Positions 1 to 7,278 of a stretch of 64,000 bases of DNA are shown here, in pieces. This stretch comes from Turritopsis dohrnii (taxonomy: Eukaryota > Cnidaria > Hydrozoa > Anthoathecata > Oceaniidae), in assembly GCA_027922465.2 (NCBI GenBank), contig BQMF02000604.1, positions 1 through 64,000 of the forward strand, written 5' to 3'. The notes beneath the pieces are model-generated. The model was not told the origin of the DNA, made no database searches, and was given only the letters and a program-made list of their open reading frames with translations. The first letter of the stretch is position 1, and every line of letters begins with the position of its first letter. A program made the position numbers and the translations under genes.

Positions 1-1
1 G

Positions 2-370
2 AAAAGGATACGAACACTATTCCGTGAACAAGGTATAACAATCGTTAGCATTCTGACAGCGTTTGGTATGGCTATCGGTGTTATTGTGGAAGCTTTGTTA
101 CCATCAGCAGCTGGAAGCTCTTCACAAAATCCTGACAAAGGTGGTGATAAAAAGGGCGATGCAAAGGAATGGATAAAAAATAAACTCAAAGCGTTAGCAT
201 CACTTCTAGGTAGATTAGCATCTAAAGCGGCAGAGGCTTTACCTGTAATAATTGGATCTATCGTATCGTGGATACTCACTAGAGCAAAAGAAGTTGTAGG
301 TTGGTTGAGTCAAAATTTATGGGCTCTGATTGTAGGGTTGATCTATACGTACCTTGTCACTAGACGGTAA
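2..370 (+). CDS. C-terminal part of multi-hydrophobic-segment virion or membrane protein (copy A)
   Basis: The window opens inside this gene; the complete relative is at 38710-39999. The visible part carries a hydrophobic stretch (ITIVSILTAFGMAIGVIVEALL), a short Ser/Gly/Lys-rich linker, an Ala/Leu-rich amphipathic helix and two further hydrophobic segments near the C terminus (IIGSIVSWIL, LWALIVGLIYTYLV). I recall the family as common beside capsid genes in cnidarian Polinton-like elements but know no experimental function. A role in membrane association or penetration is inference from composition only. Copy A lacks a few residues present in copy B (the RG before SAAGSSS, and VEG near the end). 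No ATG start should be placed here because the true start is off the window. Confidence 0.7.
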   Translation, partial: KRIRTLFREQGITIVSILTAFGMAIGVIVEALLPSAAGSSSQNPDKGGDKKGDAKEWIKNKLKALASLLGRLASKAAEALPVIIGSIVSWILTRAKEVVGWLSQNLWALIVGLIYTYLVTRR

Positions 371-427
371 CCATCTGAAAGTGTATATGTTACATGTATC
401 GTGTAACATAATTTTTGTTGATGGTTT

Positions 428-850
428 TCATCTTTCAAAATACCACACAATTCCACCAATACCGAGCATACTCAGAGCTATAAAAGCCAATTCTCTTTCA
501 TGTTGATCATGACTCGGTGTATAAAAGTCGCTCAATACAGGCTCTCGTGGTAGCGGTTCAAGATGATTACTAAACACCCTATTGTACTCTCTCATCGCAT
601 CATTTAGCTCTACGAATTTAGTCTCAGCTTTCTTTTCGAGCAATAGTTGTTTATTGATGAAATCGATCCTTTCCTGTCGTTTTTGCTGCCATTCTATTTG
701 TGCTTTTTGTAATTTTTCTATAGCCAAATCATGACGTTTTCTTTCCTTATCGATTCTGTCTTTGGATAAACTTGAAAACAGATAGCTTGATCCTGTAAAA
801 GCCAAAGCGTTAGCTAAAGCTCCACCCAACATCATTGCGATAGAAGCCAT
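428..850 (-). CDS. Small coiled-coil protein with terminal membrane segments
   Basis: 140 residues. A glycine- and alanine-rich hydrophobic N terminus (about residues 3-27) is followed by a long charged helix with coiled-coil character (about 30-90), then the motif SDFYTPS (about 107-113), and a C-terminal membrane segment (about 120-137, FIALSMLGIGGIVWYF). I recall close relatives in cnidarian Polinton-like elements; no function is known to me. The gene ends a run of four minus-strand genes (214, 114, 75 and 140 residues) that are packed with 2 nt to 27 nt spacing or overlap, as in viral gene blocks. The copy B version is frameshifted. A structural or scaffold role at the virion membrane is inference. 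Confidence 0.7.
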   Translation of the reverse strand: MASIAMMLGGALANALAFTGSSYLFSSLSKDRIDKERKRHDLAIEKLQKAQIEWQQKRQERIDFINKQLLLEKKAETKFVELNDAMREYNRVFSNHLEPLPREPVLSDFYTPSHDQHERELAFIALSMLGIGGIVWYFER

Positions 851-852
851 AT

Positions 853-1080
853 TTAGATATTGATATTTTCAGGCAAAATCTTTTGTTTGATTAAGTAGTC
901 CTTTGTCACTTCACTAATAGCGATAATGACAACTAGTTTTACCGTATCTTCCAAGTCGAACTTTTGAATAGAAGGAGGTGTCATTTTTAACACCTTTTTT
1001 ACAAGCATAGAGTAGCCGATAGCGAAAAAGCTGACGCCTGATGCGTGATATAAATCGTTGATGATACTTTTCTTGTCCAT
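853..1080 (-). CDS. Small hydrophobic protein (75 residues)
   Basis: The protein has a hydrophobic stretch near residues 14-30 and another near 47-58 (VKLVVIIAISEVTKDYL), with the conserved-looking segments KKSIINDLYHASGV and KFDLEDTVKL. I recall homologues in cnidarian Polinton-like elements, always between the 114- and 140-residue proteins, but no function. Only 2 nt separate it from the downstream 140-residue gene. In copy B the matching interval (about 40497-40712) contains several small insertions and deletions and is not open, so copy A holds the better version. Confidence 0.65.
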   Translation of the reverse strand: MDKKSIINDLYHASGVSFFAIGYSMLVKKVLKMTPPSIQKFDLEDTVKLVVIIAISEVTKDYLIKQKILPENINI

Positions 1081-1107
1081 GTTTGTTATATATACATTTT
1101 TTTCTTT

Positions 1108-1452
1108 TTATTCCATTTCATGTTTATTGATTTTCACTGGTATTTTAGATTTTTGTGGAAGGGTGGTGGATGGTGACCCATGGGGTAATATTTGCTCTTT
1201 CTTTTTATACACAAAATAAGCAAATCCACCAACTAAACCGAGAGCTATTATTCCACCTACACCATAGGTGTAGTTCATAGGTTGTTCATTTGGTTTGGTG
1301 AGAGAGGCCTCGGACTTCTCCACTTCTTTTTGAGGCGACACTTGTTTTAATTGTTCTCGTTTTTTACGGTTGTATTCCGCCAACTTCTTACCCGCTTCAA
1401 CCTTTTTTGGGTTCTTCGTTGTCACTTGAATGGGAGTCTGTTCTTCTGACAT
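1108..1452 (-). CDS. Single-pass membrane protein with basic N-terminal region
   Basis: 114 residues. The N terminus has the short motif TPIQVTTKNPKKVEAGK followed by a basic region (AEYNRKKREQLK). A single membrane segment lies near residues 67-84 (GGIIALGLVGGFAYFVY), then a lysine-rich stop-transfer segment. The 5' end overlaps the preceding gene by 56 nt in another frame, which argues for compact viral-type coding. Copy B has an intact version (40759-41097) with only a few changes, so the reading frame has been kept in both. Virion or membrane protein by inference; function unknown. Confidence 0.7.
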   Translation of the reverse strand: MSEEQTPIQVTTKNPKKVEAGKKLAEYNRKKREQLKQVSPQKEVEKSEASLTKPNEQPMNYTYGVGGIIALGLVGGFAYFVYKKKEQILPHGSPSTTLPQKSKIPVKINKHEME

Positions 1453-2041
1453 TTTTATTATCTACTGTATTTATATTATCATCGGATTTATTTAAATATC
1501 TTTCATTGATATAATGCTTCCCGGTAATAAGTCCAACACTGAGTGGTGCTAATAATGAGCCGAATTTATAATATAAGCCACATGCAAATTTTTGAAGGGC
1601 AGAGTTTAAGGAGGGGTCAGCTTCCAAGTCATTGCTCAGCGCTTCTTGATTGTCTATTCCTAACATTGTACAAACCCCCCTCGAATAAATGTGTATGAGT
1701 GATTTCTCCAAGGATTTCCCCCATTGACCTGATAGGTTAGCTTCATAGATACTAAAAAGTTTTTCTACCTTCTCATCTTTGAGTTTGTTAATCTGCTCTT
1801 CCGTGTACATTTTCTCTAAGTATAGCTTGCTATTACCGGTTAAGACACACTCGAGTAATTTTTGTCTTTTACCATCTGAAGGTGGAAATTCACTCGGAAC
1901 ATCATAACTCTGGTTGATTAAATTATCGATCGCTGTTTCCGCCATTTTTATTAGAGAGAGGTATTTTTTTAACACAAAATAAAAGTAAAATAGCGAGATC
2001 AGCAGTATGCTTAATAACACGAAGTTGACATATTCTATCAT
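1397..2041 (-). CDS. Membrane-anchored helical protein (214 residues)
   Basis: The long form starts with a hydrophobic segment (about residues 6-30), then MAETAIDNLI, which could be an alternative start at residue 33. The body is mainly helical and has a second hydrophobic patch near 160-177 (GSLLAPLSVGLITG). The C terminus is polar and overlaps the next gene. Copy B (41051-41686) is also open over its whole length with many amino-acid replacements but kept frame, which supports real coding. No domain is recognised. It heads the four-gene minus-strand block and lies directly beside the 44-bp tandem repeats, which probably include its promoter. Confidence 0.65.
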   Translation of the reverse strand: MIEYVNFVLLSILLISLFYFYFVLKKYLSLIKMAETAIDNLINQSYDVPSEFPPSDGKRQKLLECVLTGNSKLYLEKMYTEEQINKLKDEKVEKLFSIYEANLSGQWGKSLEKSLIHIYSRGVCTMLGIDNQEALSNDLEADPSLNSALQKFACGLYYKFGSLLAPLSVGLITGKHYINERYLNKSDDNINTVDNKNVRRTDSHSSDNEEPKKG

Positions 2042-2076
2042 TTTGTTGTGTTTGTTATAATTTTCTTATACTCTCT

Positions 2077-2215
2077 TATAATTTTGTTGAAATTTGTTGT
2101 ATAAGAGTTTGCTGTCTTCTTATAAGTTTGTTGAAATTTGTTGTATAAGAGTTTGCTGTCTTCTTATAATTTTGTTGAAATTTGCTGTATAAGAGTTTGC
2201 TGTCTTCTTATAAGT
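2077..2215. repeat. 44-bp tandem repeat (about 3 copies) in intergenic region
   Basis: The phrase TTGTTGAAATTTG recurs at 2084, 2128 and 2172, giving an exact 44-bp period. Each unit contains CTTATA and TATAAG arms that could pair. The repeat separates the minus-strand 214-residue gene from the plus-strand PPP1R15-like gene. Copy B has five units with the same period (41719-41925). Confidence 0.9.
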
Positions 2216-2306
2216 TTGTAAGACAAAATAATTATAAGAGGATGATGATGTTTAATAATATATTCTAACATTGTTAAATAAATAAACATTGTTTACTTAA
2301 ACAATT

Positions 2307-2552
2307 ATGTCTGATGATGAATCCTCAGATGATGATATTATATTTTCCCATCAAGATACAAAAAGGGTTACTTTTAATGATGAAGTAGAGGTCCATTATA
2401 TCTTTGCTTGTGAATCTCGTAGAAGTAACTGGAGAGAGGCTGCTGCTGACAGAGTACGCTTTGAATCGAGGATTAAACATATTGGTAAAATTCTAGAACC
2501 TGTATTGAGACGTAAATTATTCTCTTACAGTAGTCTTAAAGTAGTCTTATAG
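2307..2552 (+). CDS. PPP1R15/GADD34-like protein phosphatase 1 regulator
   Basis: 81 residues. After an acidic, serine-rich N terminus (1-15) come the phosphatase-1 docking motif KRVTF (about 19-23), the segment NDEVEVHYIF, and then W42 R E A A A D R V R F x x R I, ending with EPVLRR. In PPP1R15 proteins (GADD34, CReP) and in viral relatives such as the herpesvirus ICP34.5 C terminus and African swine fever virus DP71L, this order (KVxF docking motif, then W..A..DR.RF..RI) recruits PP1 catalytic subunit to dephosphorylate eIF2-alpha. The N-terminal membrane and degradation regions of cellular PPP1R15 are absent, as in the viral versions. It lies alone on the plus strand between the repeats and the ATPase gene. 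The assignment rests on motif order seen by eye; function in countering host translation arrest is inference. No counterpart exists in copy B. Confidence 0.75.
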   Translation: MSDDESSDDDIIFSHQDTKRVTFNDEVEVHYIFACESRRSNWREAAADRVRFESRIKHIGKILEPVLRRKLFSYSSLKVVL

Positions 2553-2565
2553 TAGTCTTATAGTT

Positions 2566-2590
2566 TTTGTTACAAGAGTCTTGTAACAAA
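2566..2590. terminator. Perfect palindrome between convergent genes
   Basis: TTTGTTACAAGA, one central base, then TCTTGTAACAAA: 12-bp perfect arms. It lies between the 3' ends of the convergent PPP1R15-like (+) and ATPase (-) genes, so it could act as a bidirectional 3'-end signal. Copy B keeps a degenerate form (outer 8-bp arms at 41969-41976 and 41986-41993) although the PPP1R15-like gene is missing there. Confidence 0.45.
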
Positions 2591-2603
2591 TATGTCAACT
2601 TGT

Positions 2604-3209
2604 TTAACAAATCACGTGCGTTCTTGGGTGTTCCATTCTCATGACTAGGCACGCGTGTTTCCCTCCTTTCAGTTTTTCCTTGACATTTTTCAATTCTTCT
2701 TGCGATTCAATGACATCGTTCTCTTTATGAATGGTGGCTAGATCGTTTCTATCTTTTGGATACCACACATATAACATTTTAGCTTGCCGTCGTAAATTTT
2801 TAGGTATAGCCGTGTATGATTGTGTGAGTAACCATAGCGAATGATTTCGATGTCTACCGCTAATTGCCAATTCAAGCAAAGGCTGTCTCTTTTTATCCAA
2901 TTTTTCATCAGCGATTATGTCATCAATCAAAAATAAGGTTTTATATCCCGCACAGAAAAAGTCCATTTTCTTAATCCATTCATATAATTGACCTTCTGGC
3001 TCAATTAAAATCACATAGCTGTCATTCCAGAACCACTTTCGATCTCTGTAAGTCTGATTCCACCTCAAGGTGGGACATATAATCACGATGAAATCAAAGT
3101 GATCAAAGTATTGATTTTCTAATAATTTTGTGACACGATCCGTTTTACCGCACGATGTTGGTCCAACGAATAATGCTGTGTGAGGCTCTTTCATGTAAAG
3201 TGTGTCCAT
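2604..3209 (-). CDS. A32/FtsK-HerA-type genome packaging ATPase (copy A)
   Basis: 201 residues, typical length for Polinton and virophage packaging ATPases. Walker A is GPTSCGKT (about residues 16-23) and Walker B is FLIDDI (about 93-98), followed by the sensor-like segment SLWLLTQSY. The family pumps DNA into preformed capsids. The gene is intact in copy A, while copy B has one in-frame TAG. It is adjacent to the capsid gene (4 nt), the usual Polinton and adintovirus neighbourhood. The separate ATPase at 10416-11060 belongs to another element and is only distantly similar (GGRQVGKT). Confidence 0.85.
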   Translation of the reverse strand: MDTLYMKEPHTALFVGPTSCGKTDRVTKLLENQYFDHFDFIVIICPTLRWNQTYRDRKWFWNDSYVILIEPEGQLYEWIKKMDFFCAGYKTLFLIDDIIADEKLDKKRQPLLELAISGRHRNHSLWLLTQSYTAIPKNLRRQAKMLYVWYPKDRNDLATIHKENDVIESQEELKNVKEKLKGGKHACLVMRMEHPRTHVIC

Positions 3210-3213
3210 TTTA

Positions 3214-4530
3214 CTAATATAATGTAGACATAAATTCTCCGTTTTGAATATTTAATTGAGCATCCATGATTAGATATATATAAGCGTTTAAGTTTCCTGC
3301 AGTTTCAGCGGTCTTTTCAATCTGTAAAGTGATGCCTTCACTCGCATTTTCAATCCTTCGACCGGTCCCATGCAAGGAATTCTCATCAATTGTTCTGAAA
3401 TCTAACCATAGAGCATACTTGTTTGTCAAGTAATCAGAGACTTTTACATCATGTAATCCCAAGCGCTTTCGGTTTTCGCCGACGCTATTATCTTTTGGTT
3501 TTCCTTCAGCAAACTACTTGCAAATCTCATTGTATTGTTCAAACGGCTGCATCCCTTGAGCAAAAAGTTGGTTAGGCTTGCCCTCAACGATGACAGATAC
3601 CTTTTTGATCTTTGGATTGTAGAATTTACCGGTATCTCGTTTGTAGGATTCTTCTTCTTCAAACAGAACTAAGATACCCTTCAAAGATTTGGCAGGTGTG
3701 TTGAATGACCAATTCCACGTTGTGTCTGACTTGTTTACTCTAATTTGCCTGTGCCGCAAAATCCTATCATAGAGCAAAGCCATGTTTTGGTATTCTGAAG
3801 CGATTTGTCTACCCAAAGCTGATTGTGTCACAATCTCATATTCAAGTGAGATGTTAGATATTTTGTATTTAGCATCTGAGGTTTTTCTTGAACCTGTGGT
3901 AGGAGTTGGAGGGTCAGAATAGATAACTCGGTTATAGTCGTTAAATGTGATCTCGTAGCATAACCTGTGCCCTAATCCAGCTTGATAATATGGGATAGTA
4001 CTATCCAGCATTTCAAAGTCGAGTGGAATGACAAACTTGTTTTTATAGGTGTCAGCAATGGCTTTGTCTTCCGCATCATCGTCCTTTTTATCAGAAGCAC
4101 CAATCCTCAATTTCATACAATTCTCTGTACACCCATCGTCGATGATGATACCCTGTCTTATCGCGTTTCTCTTTTCAAACTTGGTTAACCATAAATCTCT
4201 GTAACACCCAAAAAGATCAAAGTCATCGATGCTCAATATCTCGTTACCTTCGAACTTAACAGCCAACTTCTTAACAATAGCTCTTCCAATGTTACTGACC
4301 AATGTTCTTTTTGAGTCAGCTTTCGATTCGAGTTCAATATCAAAACTTAGATTAGCTGTTCCTGGAATAATGACATCATCACTTCCTAAATTTGGAAACC
4401 TAACCAATAATAGCTGATTTTGATCGATCTCACTCGGATTGTGTGTGACAATTACTTTTTGACGAGAGCCTTTTACACCGCGGGCAGTTCTAAGTGAACG
4501 TTCTGGATTCAACTTCTTTCCGTATTCCAT
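3214..4530 (-). pseudogene. Probable major capsid protein, one in-frame stop (copy A)
   Basis: 438 codons in one frame, broken by a single TAG at 3514-3516 where copy B has TAT (Tyr). The sequence starts MEYGKKLNPERSLRTARG and contains VTHNPSEIDQNQLLLVRFPNLG and IPLDFEMLDSTIPYYQAGL, a family I know from cnidarian Polinton-like elements. The beta-rich character, size, and position between ATPase and penton-like gene make it the best candidate for the double jelly-roll capsid protein; that fold is inferred, and 439 residues is short for Polintons. A structure prediction showing two jelly rolls would confirm it; a different fold would refute it. Confidence 0.6.
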
Positions 4531-4575
4531 TGTTAATTTTATGATATATAATTAATTTTTACTTTTTATCTCGGT

Positions 4576-5136
4576 TTAGCGGATGTGCAAAACAATGGTT
4601 CTTCCCAGGTCTTCTTTTAGCATATTGCCATGCTGATCTGTGAGTTTCAACGTGAGAGACTGAAATACACCATTTTTTAATTTTTTGTACTGAGGGTTTT
4701 TAGGCTCAACATGTGTGAAGTTGCTATGTTCAGCCATGTGATAGGTTAGTAAAATATCACTTAGCTTTCCATTCTCAAGATTTTGAGTGTTGTCAAGTTC
4801 AGAGAGATGCAAATTAATTTTGGTTACGTTAGCGAGCTTATTTGTTTTGATTACTTGAGGATTTTTGCCTAATGAGGTAAGTTCTACATCACCTGCTAAA
4901 AAGGTACCTGCTAAAAAGGCATTCAATTCCCTGCTCGTGAATGTTCCTTGAGGTACCAACTTTTTAGCTTTCCTATAACCAAGCATAGTCAGTGTTAGGT
5001 CTGTGGTTATTTCATACGTAACATTGTCTGCAAACATATCAACCAATGCAATTTCTTTTGAGCCATCCAAGTTTTGAATGGGGTAAGATAGATATATGGT
5101 CTTTTCTCCTTTTGCGATATTTACTGTGATATACAT
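4576..5136 (-). CDS. Probable penton / minor capsid protein (copy A)
   Basis: 186 residues, intact. The C-terminal segment (SLTLKLTDQHGNMLKEDLG, then RTIVLHIR) matches the pattern of the C terminus of the recognised Polinton penton at 7238-7999 in this window (VEVNIRDDAGDFMSFTSG, then RVIVTLVF). Both fit x-D/T-D-x-x-G, spacer, G-R, hydrophobic strand. This suggests a single jelly-roll vertex protein. The gene follows the capsid gene on the same strand, separated by 45 nt, and is divergent from the 382-residue gene across a 38-bp promoter region. Copy A has a short insertion relative to copy B around the FLAGTFLAG segment, which is a local duplication. Confidence 0.55.
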   Translation of the reverse strand: MYITVNIAKGEKTIYLSYPIQNLDGSKEIALVDMFADNVTYEITTDLTLTMLGYRKAKKLVPQGTFTSRELNAFLAGTFLAGDVELTSLGKNPQVIKTNKLANVTKINLHLSELDNTQNLENGKLSDILLTYHMAEHSNFTHVEPKNPQYKKLKNGVFQSLTLKLTDQHGNMLKEDLGRTIVLHIR

Positions 5137-5174
5137 TTCTTGTATTAGAGAATAGAGGATTATATTTTTAAATA
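5137..5174. promoter_or_regulatory. 38-bp shared divergent promoter region
   Basis: Only 38 bp separate the start codons of the penton-like gene (-) and the 382-residue gene (+). The sequence includes TATATTTTTAAATA next to the plus-strand start. It is identical in copy B (44531-44568) although flanking genes differ at many sites, which points to regulatory constraint or recent exchange. Confidence 0.5.
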
Positions 5175-6323
5175 ATGGAGAACATTTTTAAATATGCTCC
5201 CAATGCGCTTTATAAGCCAAATGGAGGACAATACCTTCAGATATTGAATTCTAAAGATTTATACAAACAAACAATTATTGTCTCTGAAAATGGTTCTTTT
5301 CCTGCGAGCTTTCCCAATATTTTTACTAATTATGAAATGGATGAAAATGAACAACGCATGAAAATTTGGCAGGAACAACCATTTAAATTATGGCAAACCC
5401 AACTCAATTTTGTCACTTGGTGTGCTTCAAGTGCTTGTGGGGTCAGTTCTGAACATCTGAAAGAAGGTCGCTCTACTCCTATGATTAGAGCAGTATATCG
5501 TTTTCACGTCTATTATCATATTAGACGAATCATTAAGCGTCTGCAGACACCTCTACCTTTTGAAGATAGTTTCAACCAATACGATAATCCTTATAACAAA
5601 GAAGAGTTTTTAAAAATATGTAGTGAATATGGTGTCGATTCTGATCCTAAAAAATACAAAGGGCAATATTTTTACAGCTCGTATCAGCGAAAGCGCAAAG
5701 ATTATCCCACACCTGGGTTGAGTTATTTCACAGACGACTCCATGACACGATGGATTATAGAAAAATCTAAAGGTTTCACCAAGCCAGGTTTATTCATGAT
5801 TTCAGAAAGTGTTAGAGCATATGCCTATCTTGTTCTTAGTTCCCAAGCCTCTGCTCGTTCTTCTATACTGGGTAATAATTCGAGCGCTTTGACAGCTCAA
5901 AGAGTTTTTATGAATAACTTTGAAGACATTGTTAACCGCAGAGTCGATATTCAAGAAGACATCAAACGTTATCAGGATACTTTAAATTACGCTTCAAGCA
6001 AAGTTGATTATTCTGTCGGACAAGGTATTTACATGTTACCTAGTGACATGAATCTAAACATTAAGTCAGATGTGGCTGGGTATAATAACAAGATTTTAAT
6101 ATCTAATGAAAACCTGAGCCTCGAAAGAAATAAAATGATTAATGTTATGCAAGAGCATCATATTTCAAACAAGGTGACAAAAAATAAAAGTTCACAGCAC
6201 AAAGTGCTTCACCACAAAGTGAGTCATAGTATAACAGATTCAATCCCATCTCACGAAGAAGAGAAAATAGCTTTGGTTTTAGCGATAACCACGGTGTTTA
6301 GTATATGGTATGTATTTCGCTGA
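5175..6323 (+). CDS. Conserved Polinton-like structural-module protein, function unknown (copy A)
   Basis: 382 residues, intact. It opens MENIFKYAPNALYKPNGG and contains the conserved-looking segments WQTQLNFVTWCASSACGVS, VYRFHVYYHIRRI, and SQASARSSILG. The C terminus is a single membrane segment (about 361-379, ALVLAITTVFSIWYVF) after a polar linker. I recall this family next to the F54H12.2-like capsid protein in coral and anemone elements; no function is known to me. Copy B is also intact with about the same length, so the frame is conserved in both. It is the only plus-strand gene in the structural block. A minor capsid or virion membrane protein is inference. Confidence 0.65.
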   Translation: MENIFKYAPNALYKPNGGQYLQILNSKDLYKQTIIVSENGSFPASFPNIFTNYEMDENEQRMKIWQEQPFKLWQTQLNFVTWCASSACGVSSEHLKEGRSTPMIRAVYRFHVYYHIRRIIKRLQTPLPFEDSFNQYDNPYNKEEFLKICSEYGVDSDPKKYKGQYFYSSYQRKRKDYPTPGLSYFTDDSMTRWIIEKSKGFTKPGLFMISESVRAYAYLVLSSQASARSSILGNNSSALTAQRVFMNNFEDIVNRRVDIQEDIKRYQDTLNYASSKVDYSVGQGIYMLPSDMNLNIKSDVAGYNNKILISNENLSLERNKMINVMQEHHISNKVTKNKSSQHKVLHHKVSHSITDSIPSHEEEKIALVLAITTVFSIWYVFR

Positions 6324-6569
6324 TCAGCGCATGTAGTTTGCAATTATAGTCGGCATTGTGGATACATGCTAACACTTCTAAGCCCTGGCGTTTGTTGAAT
6401 TTCGATCGAAATGACGGTAACCTGAATGTCTCTATGGACCAGAGAAACCTGACAGTGATAAATCACCCAGACACAATGCTAACCATTCCGCGATATATTC
6501 AACACAACTGCGGGGAAGTGCGCACTCATGCAAGTTTTACAACCAGAACATGAGAGATCTACAACCGCC
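6324..6569. other. Conserved spacer after the 382-residue gene (copy A)
   Basis: A 65-codon open frame (6356-6553) recurs in copy B (45739-45957), but about half of the base differences between the copies change the amino acid, so coding is not supported. A perfect palindrome ATTTCGATCGAAAT lies at about 6398-6411. No gene is called. Confidence 0.4.
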
Positions 6570-6589
6570 GAAGTATATATATATACTTC
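6570..6589. repeat. Perfect hairpin GAAGTATATATATATACTTC
   Basis: A 20-nt perfect inverted repeat, 8 nt from the tRNA-like sequence. Copy B has a 16-nt version at the same place (45974-45989), differing only by two TA steps. Confidence 0.8.
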
Positions 6590-6596
6590 CTCTCAG

Positions 6597-6672
6597 ACGA
6601 ACTGCGTGGGGTTCGAACACACGACCTTGCTGTTACAAGTTGGCGTTCTTATCCACTAGACTACGCTGATCT
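6597..6672 (-). tRNA. tRNA-like sequence inside right terminus (copy A)
   Basis: Read on the minus strand it contains an A-box-like TAGTCTAGTGGATAAGAACG and a perfect B box GTTCGAACC at the spacing of a real tRNA (the interval matches tRNA-Glu length between these boxes). The TpsiC stem has one mismatch, the anticodon arm pairs only as CTTG/CAAG, and the acceptor strands do not pair. So it is tRNA-like or a decayed tRNA, and no isotype can be assigned. It is present at the same place in copy B (45997-46072). Confidence 0.45.
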
Positions 6673-6913
6673 GTGTGTCATATGTATTGTTAGCTCATTT
6701 ATGTTATAAAAATGAAACTACTACAAACTGCTTTTTACTACATTTTTATGAGATATTTAATTGTTTACATTTATGAGTAATTTGTGGTTATAATAACACG
6801 TTTCGTAACTCGTATCGAGTTATGAAAACAAAGATGATAGTAGGGAAATTCCCGAAAATCATATGATCATGATGATATAATTTCTGCGCTAGCATCGGCA
6901 CTTTCCTATCTCT
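6667..6913. repeat. Right terminal inverted repeat of copy A
   Basis: It matches the right repeat of copy B (46067-46436) from CTGTGTGT through the GTTAGCTCATTTATGTTATAAAA segment, with an internal region rearranged or deleted, and ends ATCGGCACTTTCCTATCTCT. The next five bases, TCTGA, are the expected target duplicate; the partner copy is outside the window. Confidence 0.8.
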
Positions 6914-7278
6914 TCTGAGAGCGTGCATTTGACTCTTTTTCGTTTTGAACTAACTTTTAAAGCATTCATGTGGTCTTTAATAACACTCTTTGCACGTTGC
7001 TTGGAACGATTCTTAAGAGACTCTTTCAAGTTAGCACCATGTGAAACATCTTCTAAAACGTCTATCCCAGTTTTAAGTACATGCTTTCCTGTGCTTACAA
7101 GTCCACGTTTCAATACAGGAGCAAAACTTCGAGCTAGTCCTTTGAATAATCCACCAAGTCCATAGCCTTTTTGTAATGTTGGTCCTTTAAACACATTCGA
7201 ACCATTTCCATACTGCCACATTGGTTGAACACGATAATTAATCATCATAAAATTTTGCAGATTTTCTTTTGAAGACAA
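6889..7278 (-). pseudogene. pX-like core/minor capsid protein, 3' end replaced by inserted element
   Basis: The native part (7278 down to 6914) encodes YGLGGLFKGLARSFAPVLKRG, the glycine-rich amphipathic helix typical of Polinton and adintovirus pX-like proteins, then a basic C-terminal half ending SSKRKRVKCT. In adenoviruses pX is a DNA-condensing core peptide; the Polinton version is assigned by resemblance. Copy A of the Polinton-like element is inserted just before the natural stop, so the last few residues (about 8) come from the terminal repeat of the insertion. The start overlaps the end of the penton gene by about 40 nt in another frame, a compact viral arrangement. Confidence 0.75.

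Larger units (their letters stand above)
1..6913. mobile_element. Polinton-like element, copy A (right part only)
   Basis: The left end lies outside the window. Gene order, strands and spacing repeat those of copy B at 39616-46436: membrane protein (+), four small minus-strand genes, 44-bp repeats, ATPase (-), capsid (-), penton-like (-), a 382-residue protein (+), hairpin, tRNA-like sequence, terminal repeat. The right end (6892-6913) reads as the inverse of the copy B left end, starting AGAGATAGGAAAGTGCCGAT. It is inserted into the pX-like gene of an older Polinton. Over 338 aligned capsid residues I count about 25-30 differences from copy B, so the copies are related but not a recent duplication. 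Confidence 0.9.

Noticed and set aside
2077..2215. CRISPR-like array
   Set aside because: The 44-bp units are directly adjacent without spacers, and the genome is eukaryotic.
6356..6553. Small conserved gene before the right terminus (also 45739-45957)
   Set aside because: Differences between copies change amino acids as often as not, and the start regions do not correspond.
6597..6672. Suppressor tRNA for the in-frame TAG codons of the Polinton-like copies
   Set aside because: The anticodon region has no CTA, the acceptor stem does not pair, and each TAG has a sense codon in the other copy, so the stops look like mutations.
6597..6672. Functional tRNA gene
   Set aside because: A and B boxes are good, but the acceptor strands do not pair and the anticodon arm is incomplete.
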